This document shows positions 15,288 through 21,883 of a stretch of 21,883 nucleotides of DNA, in pieces. The notes below the pieces were generated by a model. The model saw only the letters and a list, made by a program, of their open reading frames with translations, was not told the origin of the DNA and ran no database searches. The DNA is taken from NCBI GenBank assembly GCA_035656415.1, contig DASRSM010000201.1:1-21883 (forward strand), given 5' to 3'. Position 1 is the first letter of the stretch. Each line of letters begins with the position of its first letter. A program made the translations under genes and the position numbers. This DNA is from JAFAHZ01 sp035656415 (lineage in GTDB: Bacteria; Vulcanimicrobiota; Vulcanimicrobiia; Vulcanimicrobiales; Vulcanimicrobiaceae).

Positions 15288-15989
15288 ATGCCGGCTGACG
15301 CTTCCGGCGGATCGGTTCTCGGCGGCGTCGTCGATTGGTTCTTGGGGCGCTCGGGCGACCGGCGGCAGTATAAGCGCCGAGCGGCAGCGTTTCATCTGTG
15401 GTGGCAGGCCGGAACCACCGAGAAGCCGGAGATGCGCCCGGGCATCGGCGTCGACATCTCGCCCAACGGGTTGAGCTTCCTTCTGCCCGACAAGATTACG
15501 TCGTCCGAATACAATCTCGTGCTTCGGATCAACGACCGCAAAATGCCGGTGCGCGTGCGGCACGTTCGCAACGATCAGGTGTCGCATCACGGACGCATGT
15601 GGAATCGCTACATGGGCGAGTTCACCGGTATCGCTGCCGACAATTGGGATCGCATCTGCCGCTACGTCAACGAAGAAGACGAGCCGCAAGACCGCCGCAA
15701 GATGCAGAATCAAGAGATGGCCAAGCAGGCCGACGACGCATACCGGCTGCTTCCCAAAGCGGTTCAAGACGAGATCGTCGAGATGCTCGTGCAAAAGCAT
15801 CGCATCGATCGCCCGAGCGAAGGACAGACACCGTTGCTCAAACTCTTTTACGGCGGATTGGTAAAGCGTGCCGGAAAATCGCCGGGGCACCGGGTGAACG
15901 TCCACAGCCGCGTTTCCGTCAACGGCGAAATGATCGCTTACGATACGCGCTTCCTCGTCGATGAGACCGGCAACGTAACGATCGAGTAG
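15288..15989 (+). CDS. PilZ-domain protein with an unfamiliar C-terminal domain
   Basis: Probable cyclic-di-GMP sensor, cytoplasmic, 233 residues. The start ATG has GAGG 9 bases upstream. The first 20 residues are mildly hydrophobic (VLGGVVDWFLG). PilZ runs from about 24 to 125: R26-x3-R30 (RQYKR), then D56-x-S58-x2-G61 (DISPNG). Those two motifs bind cyclic-di-GMP in characterised PilZ proteins, and both are intact. A charged linker follows (DEPQDRRKMQNQEMAKQ). The last roughly 80 residues (LLPKAVQDEIVEMLVQKHRI, then LLKLFYGGLVKRAG and a strand-rich tail) form a separate region I do not recognise. The Kef antiporter gene begins 4 bases after its stop, strongly suggesting co-expression. Confidence 0.82.
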   Translation: MPADASGGSVLGGVVDWFLGRSGDRRQYKRRAAAFHLWWQAGTTEKPEMRPGIGVDISPNGLSFLLPDKITSSEYNLVLRINDRKMPVRVRHVRNDQVSHHGRMWNRYMGEFTGIAADNWDRICRYVNEEDEPQDRRKMQNQEMAKQADDAYRLLPKAVQDEIVEMLVQKHRIDRPSEGQTPLLKLFYGGLVKRAGKSPGHRVNVHSRVSVNGEMIAYDTRFLVDETGNVTIE

Positions 15990-15993
15990 GAGC

Positions 15994-17637
15994 GTGGGAG
16001 AACACACGGTCGGCTTTCTCGCCGACCTAACCGCCGCGTTGGTCGCCGCCGGCATTCTCGGAGCGATCGCACGGAAAATCGGCGTGACGCCGGCTCTCGG
16101 TTACGTCGTTGCCGGCATCGCGATCGGTCCATTTACGCCCGGATACCAAACCGCTACGGGATCGCTCGGTGGCCTGAGCGAGCTGGGATTGATCTTGCTT
16201 CTCTTCAGCCTCGGTTTGGGATTTTCGGTTTCGGAGTTGCGCGGCGTCGGTGCCGTTCCGATGCTCGGAAATCTCGTCCTGATGGCGGCATTTTGCGTCG
16301 CGGCATGGGGGCTCGCGTCGCTGTTTGGATTTCCGCATCCGGTAACATTTGGTCTGGCTTTCACGCTCTCGAGTACGGCGATCGGCGTCGCGCTGCTCAA
16401 AAGTTTCGGACTGCTCGGTAAACGCGCAGGTCACGTCGCCGTGGCCCTGTTGGTCGCGCAGGATCTCGTCGCGGTTTTGATTCTGGTGATCACCACCGCG
16501 CCGGCCGGCGAGCTGACGCCCTTCGGAGCAATCGTTCCGCTTCTAAAGGCGGCGGCGTTCGTCGCCGTCGCCTTGATTCTCGGCGCAACGGTGCTGCATC
16601 AAATCGTCGTGCGAACGCTGCGCCGCGCTCCCACCGACGCGCTGGTGGCTTTCTGCACGACGGTCGCGCTCGTCGCAGCTTGGCTCGGGCATCTCGCCGG
16701 ACTCTCGTTCGAGTTCGGCGCGTTCGTCGCGGGCGCGGTCACCTCAGAAGCTGCCGGCAGCCGGATGGTCGACTCGATCGTGGCGCCGTTCCGCGAACTG
16801 TTCGTCATGATCTTTTTCGTGTCGATCGGGACGCTCGTCGACGTGAAAGCCGTATTGGTTCACTGGCCGATTATCGTCGCGGTCGGAACGGCGCTGTCGC
16901 TCGTCCGATGCCTTGGGTGGGTTGGGTTGAGCCGGATCGCGCGCGATCCGCTCGGTACCGCGTTCGGCGTGGGCATAGCCATGCTGCCGATGGGCGAATT
17001 CAACGTCGTGCTCGCCAACGACAGCTTTTCCGCGCAGCGATTGAACAATGCCGAATACGCTACGGCGATCGGCGCCACGCTGTTGTCGATCGTTTTGGCT
17101 GCGGTTGGGGCTAGGCTCGTCTCACCGCGATTGCGCGCGCTCGACGCGAGCTCCGGCCGCGTAGAACCGTTTCGCGACGAGCCGGTCTTGGTTATTCTGG
17201 GGTACGGTCGCGTAGGTAAGACCGTAGCATCGATTTGCCGTGCCGCCGGAATCGGTTACGGCGTCGTCGAGAACGACGCCGGCCTCGTGCGCGCTGCGGA
17301 ACGCGAGGGCGCGCAGGTTCAATACGGCGACGGCGCCGATCCACGCGTCTTGGAACACCTGATTACGCCTGCGACGCGCGTCGTATTATCGACGATCCCG
17401 GATTCGGCCGCGAACGCGGCGCTGGCAAGCCGGCTAGCGCATCAAACGAACGCGCACATCGTCGCGCGCGCGCAACGCATGGCGGACGTACCCGCCTTGC
17501 GCCAAGCCGGTGCAGGCGACGTCCTCGTTCCCGAAGCCGAAGGCGCGTACGGATTCGCCGAAGTCGTGCTCGCGCAGCTCGGCATTCCGCCGGATTCCGT
17601 GTCGGCGCTCGTGCGCGAGCACCGCGCCGCTCTTTAG
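15994..17637 (+). CDS. Monovalent cation:proton antiporter, CPA2/KefB type, with TrkA-N domain
   Basis: 547 residues. Residues 1-385 form the Na+/H+-exchanger-like membrane domain with about 12 segments. Key features are LGYVVAGIAIGPF (35-47), ALLVAQDLVAV with Q156-D157, and long hydrophobic helices. Residues about 396-520 form a regulatory nucleotide-binding domain starting with ILGYGRVGKTVAS and the GxGxxG loop G403-G405-G408, as in Kef and Trk. In Kef proteins this domain controls K+ efflux; the cation here cannot be read. GTG 15994 is the only plausible start. Its Shine-Dalgarno AGGAG (15988-15992) is just one base away, so translation may depend on readthrough coupling from the PilZ stop (15987-15989). 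The end overlaps the convergent transpeptidase gene by 4 bases. Confidence 0.92.
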   Translation: MGEHTVGFLADLTAALVAAGILGAIARKIGVTPALGYVVAGIAIGPFTPGYQTATGSLGGLSELGLILLLFSLGLGFSVSELRGVGAVPMLGNLVLMAAFCVAAWGLASLFGFPHPVTFGLAFTLSSTAIGVALLKSFGLLGKRAGHVAVALLVAQDLVAVLILVITTAPAGELTPFGAIVPLLKAAAFVAVALILGATVLHQIVVRTLRRAPTDALVAFCTTVALVAAWLGHLAGLSFEFGAFVAGAVTSEAAGSRMVDSIVAPFRELFVMIFFVSIGTLVDVKAVLVHWPIIVAVGTALSLVRCLGWVGLSRIARDPLGTAFGVGIAMLPMGEFNVVLANDSFSAQRLNNAEYATAIGATLLSIVLAAVGARLVSPRLRALDASSGRVEPFRDEPVLVILGYGRVGKTVASICRAAGIGYGVVENDAGLVRAAEREGAQVQYGDGADPRVLEHLITPATRVVLSTIPDSAANAALASRLAHQTNAHIVARAQRMADVPALRQAGAGDVLVPEAEGAYGFAEVVLAQLGIPPDSVSALVREHRAAL

Positions 17638-19328
17638 GCCAAGCCGCCGGCGACTCCCACGCGACGTAGATCGGCGCAAGCGCCGAGCGAGCCGCCCGGT
17701 TCGCGCCACGCTACCTGAAACGATCCCATATGAAAATCGTAGGCGTTTTCCGACTGCAGGCGGATTCCCATTGCCGTCAGCTTTTTGCGCGATTCTTCCG
17801 GCAGACGCGATTCGATCGTCAGCGAATAGTCGTCACCGAGCGGTAACATGCGCGGCGCCTCTACGGCGTCCACGAATCCCATCTTGCGATCGATCGCGTT
17901 GACCAGCACCTGCGGTACCGTGCAGTGCACGTTTCCAGGCGATCCCAGTGAGAAGATCGGCCTGCCTTCGCGCATTACGATCGTATTTCCGATCACGCAG
18001 CGCATCCTCGCGCCCGGCGCGAGCCACGTATCGATTGCCGACGCCATGTTGCCGAGCGTAGCATGCGATCCGACCATTGGTACGCCGTCGACGACTTGGC
18101 CGGGAATGCCGCCGCTCTGCAGCGTGTTCATCATCTGCACCCAATTACCGCCGGCGTCGACGACCGCGAGTTCGCAACTGCCGGTGGGCTGTTTCTCTTT
18201 TTCCGCGCGCGCAAACGGAACGCCGGCGGCGGCAAGCTTGGACGGACCCCACGTCTTCTGCACGTGACCGCTCAAGTCGACCTTGGGCCGGCTGCGATTG
18301 ACGACGCTGCCGAGAAACTCGTGGTAGTTACGATCCAGCCAAACGTCGAGCGGCACCTCGAAGATCAGCGGATCGTTCACGAAGCCGCACTGCTGCGCGG
18401 CTACGCGAAGCGCGTGCGCCATTGCGTACACCGCGTCGGCGGAATCCGCGCTTTCGTACGCGCCGTCCACGAAATCGAGCATCCCGAGCACGAGTGCGCA
18501 GAAAACGCCTTGGCGCTGCGGCAGCGGCAGCTGTACGATGTCGTAGCCACGGTGAGCGTACCGAACCGGGTCGCTCCAGCGCGGCGGGACTTCGGTCATG
18601 TGGCACGCCTCGATTTCCCAGCCCATCGCCTTCGCGCGCTCGATGAAATGCTGCGCCCACTCGCCGGTAATGAAATAATCGGGGCCCTCGGCGGCAACGC
18701 GGCGTAACGTTCGCGCGAGCTCGGGATTTTTAAAGCGCGATCCTACCGCATGCGGAAAGCCGTCCGGAGCGAACAGCGCGCGGCCTTCCGGAAAATAGGT
18801 GTAAAACTCCCACCCGAAAATCGTCGCGGTGTGCTCGAACGTTGAAACGAAATGACCTTCTTCGGCCCAGTAGATCGATTCTTCGACGAGCGACGCCCAC
18901 GGTTTGCTTCCGAAGCGTTCGTATAGCGCTTTCAAACCCGGCATGAATCCCGGAATGCACGCCGACGGCTCGCCTCCAGGCATCGCAAAACCGTTGTTGA
19001 TTCCGAGGATGGGTTTGAACGGAGAGAGGTCGTGAGGCATCGTGCCTTGGCTGTCGAGCGCGGAGATCGTGCCCGTTTTTGCGTCGTACACGAGGGCCGT
19101 GACCATTCCGGCGTGGTTGGTCATGAACGGTTCGACGGTCGCCTGCATCATACAGCCGGTAATGGCGGCATCGACCGCGTTGCCGCCGTCGCGCAGAACG
19201 CGTACCATCGCGTTGGTGACGGCGGCGTTGTCGCTGCTGCAGACGGCGCGCTGGTTACGAACGACCGACGTCGTGCCTTGATTGCGAATCAAGGACGCGT
19301 CGTCGACGTCGGGCCGGAACGCGGTCAC
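17634..19328 (-). CDS. Gamma-glutamyltranspeptidase-family protein with altered active site
   Basis: Ntn-hydrolase family; classical members hydrolyse or transfer gamma-glutamyl groups and self-cleave before a catalytic Thr. 564 residues from GTG 19328. There is no evident signal peptide, so it is probably cytoplasmic. Family landmarks: GGNAVDAAI (48-56), FMTNHAGMV (68-76), YDAKTGTISALD (81-92) and the small-subunit region SLGSPGNVHCTVPQVLVNAID. Where classical enzymes read TTHYSVVD, this one reads SCELAVVD, so the nucleophile position is S384, followed by C385. The Arg that binds the gamma-glutamyl carboxylate (DGRETAP in classical enzymes) reads D92-S-Q94-G-T. It may be an amidohydrolase on another substrate, or inactive. 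The start lies one base after the stop of the R3H ATPase gene, so the two are coupled. Confidence 0.87.
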   Translation of the reverse strand: MTAFRPDVDDASLIRNQGTTSVVRNQRAVCSSDNAAVTNAMVRVLRDGGNAVDAAITGCMMQATVEPFMTNHAGMVTALVYDAKTGTISALDSQGTMPHDLSPFKPILGINNGFAMPGGEPSACIPGFMPGLKALYERFGSKPWASLVEESIYWAEEGHFVSTFEHTATIFGWEFYTYFPEGRALFAPDGFPHAVGSRFKNPELARTLRRVAAEGPDYFITGEWAQHFIERAKAMGWEIEACHMTEVPPRWSDPVRYAHRGYDIVQLPLPQRQGVFCALVLGMLDFVDGAYESADSADAVYAMAHALRVAAQQCGFVNDPLIFEVPLDVWLDRNYHEFLGSVVNRSRPKVDLSGHVQKTWGPSKLAAAGVPFARAEKEKQPTGSCELAVVDAGGNWVQMMNTLQSGGIPGQVVDGVPMVGSHATLGNMASAIDTWLAPGARMRCVIGNTIVMREGRPIFSLGSPGNVHCTVPQVLVNAIDRKMGFVDAVEAPRMLPLGDDYSLTIESRLPEESRKKLTAMGIRLQSENAYDFHMGSFQVAWREPGGSLGACADLRRVGVAGGLA

Positions 19329-19329
19329 G

Positions 19330-20883
19330 TCACGAAGCTACGGAACTCTCCGCAGACTTGAAGATCCGAACGCGCCGGTTGGGCTCGAGACCCGTGCTGC
19401 GCGACTGGAGACGATACCGCTCGGCAAGTTGATGCTGTATCCGCCGCACGTACGACGTTTGCGGCGAAAGCTCGATCGCCTGATTCGTCAGGAGCACCTG
19501 GTATATCGCTTCCTCGGCCTCGCGCAAACCGATCTCTTCTTGGTCGATCGATCCGAGATTGAACACGTCGCGAAGCGCGGATTGGATCTGCGTCGTCGTG
19601 TTCGTCTTGATCGAATAGATCGGAACGTTGTCGGCCGCGATCTGCTTGAGCTTGGGCTGTTGCTTGCGTTCGAGCGTTTTGAGCGTCAGCACGACGTCGG
19701 CTTCGTCCCAGTTCCGGGCCATCGCGGCGTTGACGCGCAGGTTGTGGATCGCGCGCTCGATTTTGTTGCGCGAAACGCCGTACGGGAAGATCGAAATCGG
19801 CCGTTCGCGCTCTTCGGTCTCGTGATCGTGATCGAAGGTCTCCGCCAGCTGCGGCATCGATTCGGTGTCGGCTTCCTGAACGACCGTAACTTCGCCGCTG
19901 GGCTGGCGCTGGCGGATCTCCGGCTGCGGCTGGTAGCCGCGCAGCAGAGCGTCGATCACGTCGGCGGTATTCTTATGAATCGCCAGCCGGTCGCGATCGT
20001 GAATCTCGATCACCACGTCGAACGTCGGAGGCGCCTTGCGCTCGAGCACGGTCTTGCGCGTGCCGCGACGGCGCGCTTCCTCGTCGGACAGCGTGACCGC
20101 GCTGATGCCGCCGAGCAAATCCGACAGCGTCGGATTCATCAACAAGTTCTCGAGGGTTTGTCCGTGCGCCGTGCCGATTAGCGTTACGCCGCGCTCGGCG
20201 ATGGTACGAGCGGCACCTGCCTCGGCCTCGGTGCCGATTTCGTCGATGACGACGACCTCGGGCATGTGGTTTTCGACCGCTTCGATCATGACGCTGTGCT
20301 GCAGCGCCGGATCGGCAACTTGCATGCGCCGCGCCAAACCGATGCCGGGATGCGGAATGTCGCTGTCGCCGGCGATTTCGTTGGACGTGTCGACGATAAC
20401 GACGCGCTTGCGATCTTCGGAAAGCACGCGCGCGCATTCGCGCAGCATCGTCGTCTTTCCGACGCCGGGTCGACCCAGCAAACAAATCGACTTGCCGCTG
20501 CGCAGGACGTCGAGCAGAATGTCGATCGTACCGTAAACGGCGCGTCCTACTCGGCACGTCAAACCGACGATCTTGCCGGTGCGATTGCGAATGGCGCTGA
20601 TACGGTGGAGCGTCTGCTCGATGCCCGCGCGATTATCTGCGCCGAACGGCGAGATACGCGAGCACACGTGCGCGATGTCTTCGTGCGTTACCGGCGTGTC
20701 GGTGAGATACGTAAAGTCGCTCTCGAAACGTGCCTCGGGCGGGCGCCCAAGGTCGAGAACGACCTCAATGATCTCTTCGATGTTGCCGAGACGGACGAGC
20801 GCTTGCCGTATTGCGAGGGGGAAGATATCGAGGAGTTGAGAGAGTTCCCAACTCGGGGAGACGGATGAGGCTCTGACCGCCAA
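19330..20883 (-). CDS. AAA ATPase with C-terminal R3H domain (SpoIIIAA/Ycf45-like)
   Basis: 517 residues. The AAA core has Walker A GRPGVGKTT (137-145, K143), Walker B VVVIDEIG (D214-E215) and TLIGTAHGQTLENLL, as in SpoIIIAA and plastid Ycf45. The region after about 320 is a Pro/Gln/Glu-rich linker, then HNLRVNAAMARNWDEADVVLTLK (about 380-402). The C-terminal R3H nucleic-acid-binding domain (about 455-508) includes R480-x3-H484 and EPNRRVRIF. A role in DNA or RNA handling is plausible; family function is unclear. The start is TTG 20883: no ATG or GTG fits, and GAGGG lies about 6 bases upstream. The decarboxylase gene is 81 bases upstream and the transpeptidase gene one base downstream. Confidence 0.9.
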   Translation of the reverse strand: MAVRASSVSPSWELSQLLDIFPLAIRQALVRLGNIEEIIEVVLDLGRPPEARFESDFTYLTDTPVTHEDIAHVCSRISPFGADNRAGIEQTLHRISAIRNRTGKIVGLTCRVGRAVYGTIDILLDVLRSGKSICLLGRPGVGKTTMLRECARVLSEDRKRVVIVDTSNEIAGDSDIPHPGIGLARRMQVADPALQHSVMIEAVENHMPEVVVIDEIGTEAEAGAARTIAERGVTLIGTAHGQTLENLLMNPTLSDLLGGISAVTLSDEEARRRGTRKTVLERKAPPTFDVVIEIHDRDRLAIHKNTADVIDALLRGYQPQPEIRQRQPSGEVTVVQEADTESMPQLAETFDHDHETEERERPISIFPYGVSRNKIERAIHNLRVNAAMARNWDEADVVLTLKTLERKQQPKLKQIAADNVPIYSIKTNTTTQIQSALRDVFNLGSIDQEEIGLREAEEAIYQVLLTNQAIELSPQTSYVRRIQHQLAERYRLQSRSTGLEPNRRVRIFKSAESSVAS

Positions 20884-20964
20884 TACTGACCCTCACTTCC
20901 CTGGGGTAGTTTTTCACGCCTTACGCGAGGTGCGGATAAGTCCCTGCAGCGGCGCGCGAGATAA
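20884..20964 (-). other. Intergenic gap, decarboxylase to R3H ATPase
   Basis: 81 bases with no coding signal. An imperfect stem (CACCTC against GGCGTG, one mismatch, near 20918-20935) is not followed by a T-run on the transcribed strand, so I see no clear terminator. The end adjoining the ATPase gene carries its GAGGG ribosome-binding site. A promoter or partial read-through from the decarboxylase gene is possible. Confidence 0.4.
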
Positions 20965-21883
20965 TTATTCCTTAACGACGCGGATGACTTTCAGCTCGTC
21001 GTTGTAGGGGCCCTGAATCCGAACGCCGGCCTTGAGCTCCAAGTGCAAGTAGTCGAGCAGCTCTTGCGTGATCTCTTCACCGGGCGCGATTACCGGAATG
21101 CCCGGCGGGTACGGCGAGATCGTTTCCGCGCAGACGCGTCCTTGGGATTCCTTGAACTTGACGAACTCCGCCGGCGCTAGGAACGCGTCGCGCGGCAGCA
21201 TGCGCATCGGCGGTATTTTCGGCAGGCGGTAGTTCCCGCGGTTGAGCCGTCGCTCCAAGATGCCCGACGGCGCGTACATGTCGACCGGACGGTCGTCGCG
21301 TGCCATTTCTTCGAACGCGGTTACCAGTTTGTCTGCAGCCTCGTGCGTCGTGCCGATTGTAAAGAGCGCGACGACGTTAAACAAATCCGCCAGCTCTACC
21401 TGAATGTTATAGCGATGCCGCAGCAGGTGCGACGCCTCGTAGCCGGTGTATCCCAAACCCTTTACGGTGACCGACACTTTGGTGGGATCGAGGTCGAAGA
21501 CACCTTTGCGGCCTTGCAGCTCTTCGCCGAAACAGTATAGTCCTTCGATCTGATTCAACCGCCGGCGCGTATCCTGGGCGAGCTCGATCGTCCGCGACAA
21601 TAGCGCGGCGCCCTCGGTCGCCATCTGCTTGCGTGCGACGTCGAGCGAGGCGACCATCGGTAGATTCGGAGACGTCGAGAGAAACATCTTGAGGACGGCT
21701 TTGAGGCGATCCAGCTTGACGCGATCGCCCTTCTGATGCAGCATGGCGCACTGCGAAAATGCGGACAGCATCTTGTGCGTCGAGTTGATGCACAGATCCG
21801 CACCGGCGGCCGTCGCTGAAAGCGGCAGCGCGGGATGGAAATGGAAGTGCGGCCCCCAGGCCTCGTCAACCAGCAAAAGCTTT
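20965..21883 (-). CDS. Orn/Lys/Arg decarboxylase (PLP, fold type I), C-terminal part, cut by the window end
   Basis: The gene runs off the right edge and lacks its N-terminal part; about 306 codons are visible. It decarboxylates a basic amino acid to a polyamine precursor such as agmatine or cadaverine. The sequence VDEAWGPHFHFHP holds the Asp that contacts the PLP ring nitrogen. SINSTHKML-type spacing (CINSTHKML) places the Schiff-base Lys at 21772-21774. The C-terminal domain carries ETISPYPPGIPVIAPGE, a signature of this family. The compact end resembles the short Bacillus YaaO/SpeA-like type rather than the large inducible enterobacterial enzymes. Specificity (Arg versus Lys) cannot be decided. 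It is the first of a probable run of three minus-strand genes. Confidence 0.92.
   Translation of the reverse strand, partial: KLLLVDEAWGPHFHFHPALPLSATAAGADLCINSTHKMLSAFSQCAMLHQKGDRVKLDRLKAVLKMFLSTSPNLPMVASLDVARKQMATEGAALLSRTIELAQDTRRRLNQIEGLYCFGEELQGRKGVFDLDPTKVSVTVKGLGYTGYEASHLLRHRYNIQVELADLFNVVALFTIGTTHEAADKLVTAFEEMARDDRPVDMYAPSGILERRLNRGNYRLPKIPPMRMLPRDAFLAPAEFVKFKESQGRVCAETISPYPPGIPVIAPGEEITQELLDYLHLELKAGVRIQGPYNDELKVIRVVKE

Noticed and set aside
1..21883. CRISPR array, tRNA/rRNA genes, insertion sequences or phage genes
   Set aside because: Reading both strands showed no regularly spaced repeats, no cloverleaf-like sequence, no transposase or integrase motifs, and almost no unassigned space to hold them.

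Overview
The window looks like a chromosomal segment of a GC-rich diderm bacterium. An RND-type efflux permease, lipoprotein signal peptides and a probable outer-membrane barrel imply an outer membrane. The gene set mixes traits of several lineages: a Lys/Orn/Arg decarboxylase and tmk-holB as in Firmicutes and Cyanobacteria, and an R3H-domain ATPase of the SpoIIIAA/Ycf45 type. By style this fits an uncultivated terrestrial phylum such as Candidatus Eremiobacterota (WPS-2). That placement is inference only. No rRNA, tRNA, insertion sequence, phage gene or CRISPR array is visible.

Layout: (1) about 1-6461, plus strand: a possible last few codons of an upstream gene, an HAE1-family RND permease, a secreted probable outer-membrane protein and a cysteine-rich SGNH/GDSL lipoprotein hydrolase, followed by a decayed rhodanese C-terminus (about 6465-6623). 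(2) 6620-9354, minus strand: ychF, glutamate dehydrogenase and a small conserved protein. (3) 9403-9933, plus: a bifunctional-nuclease-family (DUF151) protein, divergent from ychF. (4) 9946-12084, minus: a family-5 solute-binding lipoprotein followed by a small secreted protein. (5) 12138-13644, plus: methylthioadenosine phosphorylase and a multi-pass membrane protein. (6) 13628-15252, minus: tmk and holB. (7) 15288-17637, plus: a PilZ-domain protein and a KefB-type antiporter, closely coupled. (8) 17634-21883, minus: a Lys/Orn/Arg decarboxylase (cut by the window end), the R3H AAA ATPase and a divergent gamma-glutamyltranspeptidase homologue.

The genome is very compact. Several convergent gene pairs share stop-codon bases (17 bp overlap at 13628-13644, 4 bp at 17634-17637, and a shared CTAG at 6620-6623). 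Same-strand neighbours are separated by 1 to about 80 bases, and no gap reaches 300 bases. Most genes are housekeeping: replication (tmk, holB), ribosome-associated ATPase (ychF), nitrogen metabolism (gdhA) and methionine salvage (mtnP).

The most interesting items are: the tight pairing of a PilZ protein carrying an unfamiliar C-terminal domain with a Kef antiporter; a gamma-glutamyltranspeptidase homologue whose nucleophile Thr reads as Ser and whose substrate-binding Arg reads as Gln; inverted repeats that cover or abut the ribosome-binding sites of mtnP and the RND permease; and an RND/outer-membrane/lipase gene run. I did not find a clear-cut new defence or mobile system.
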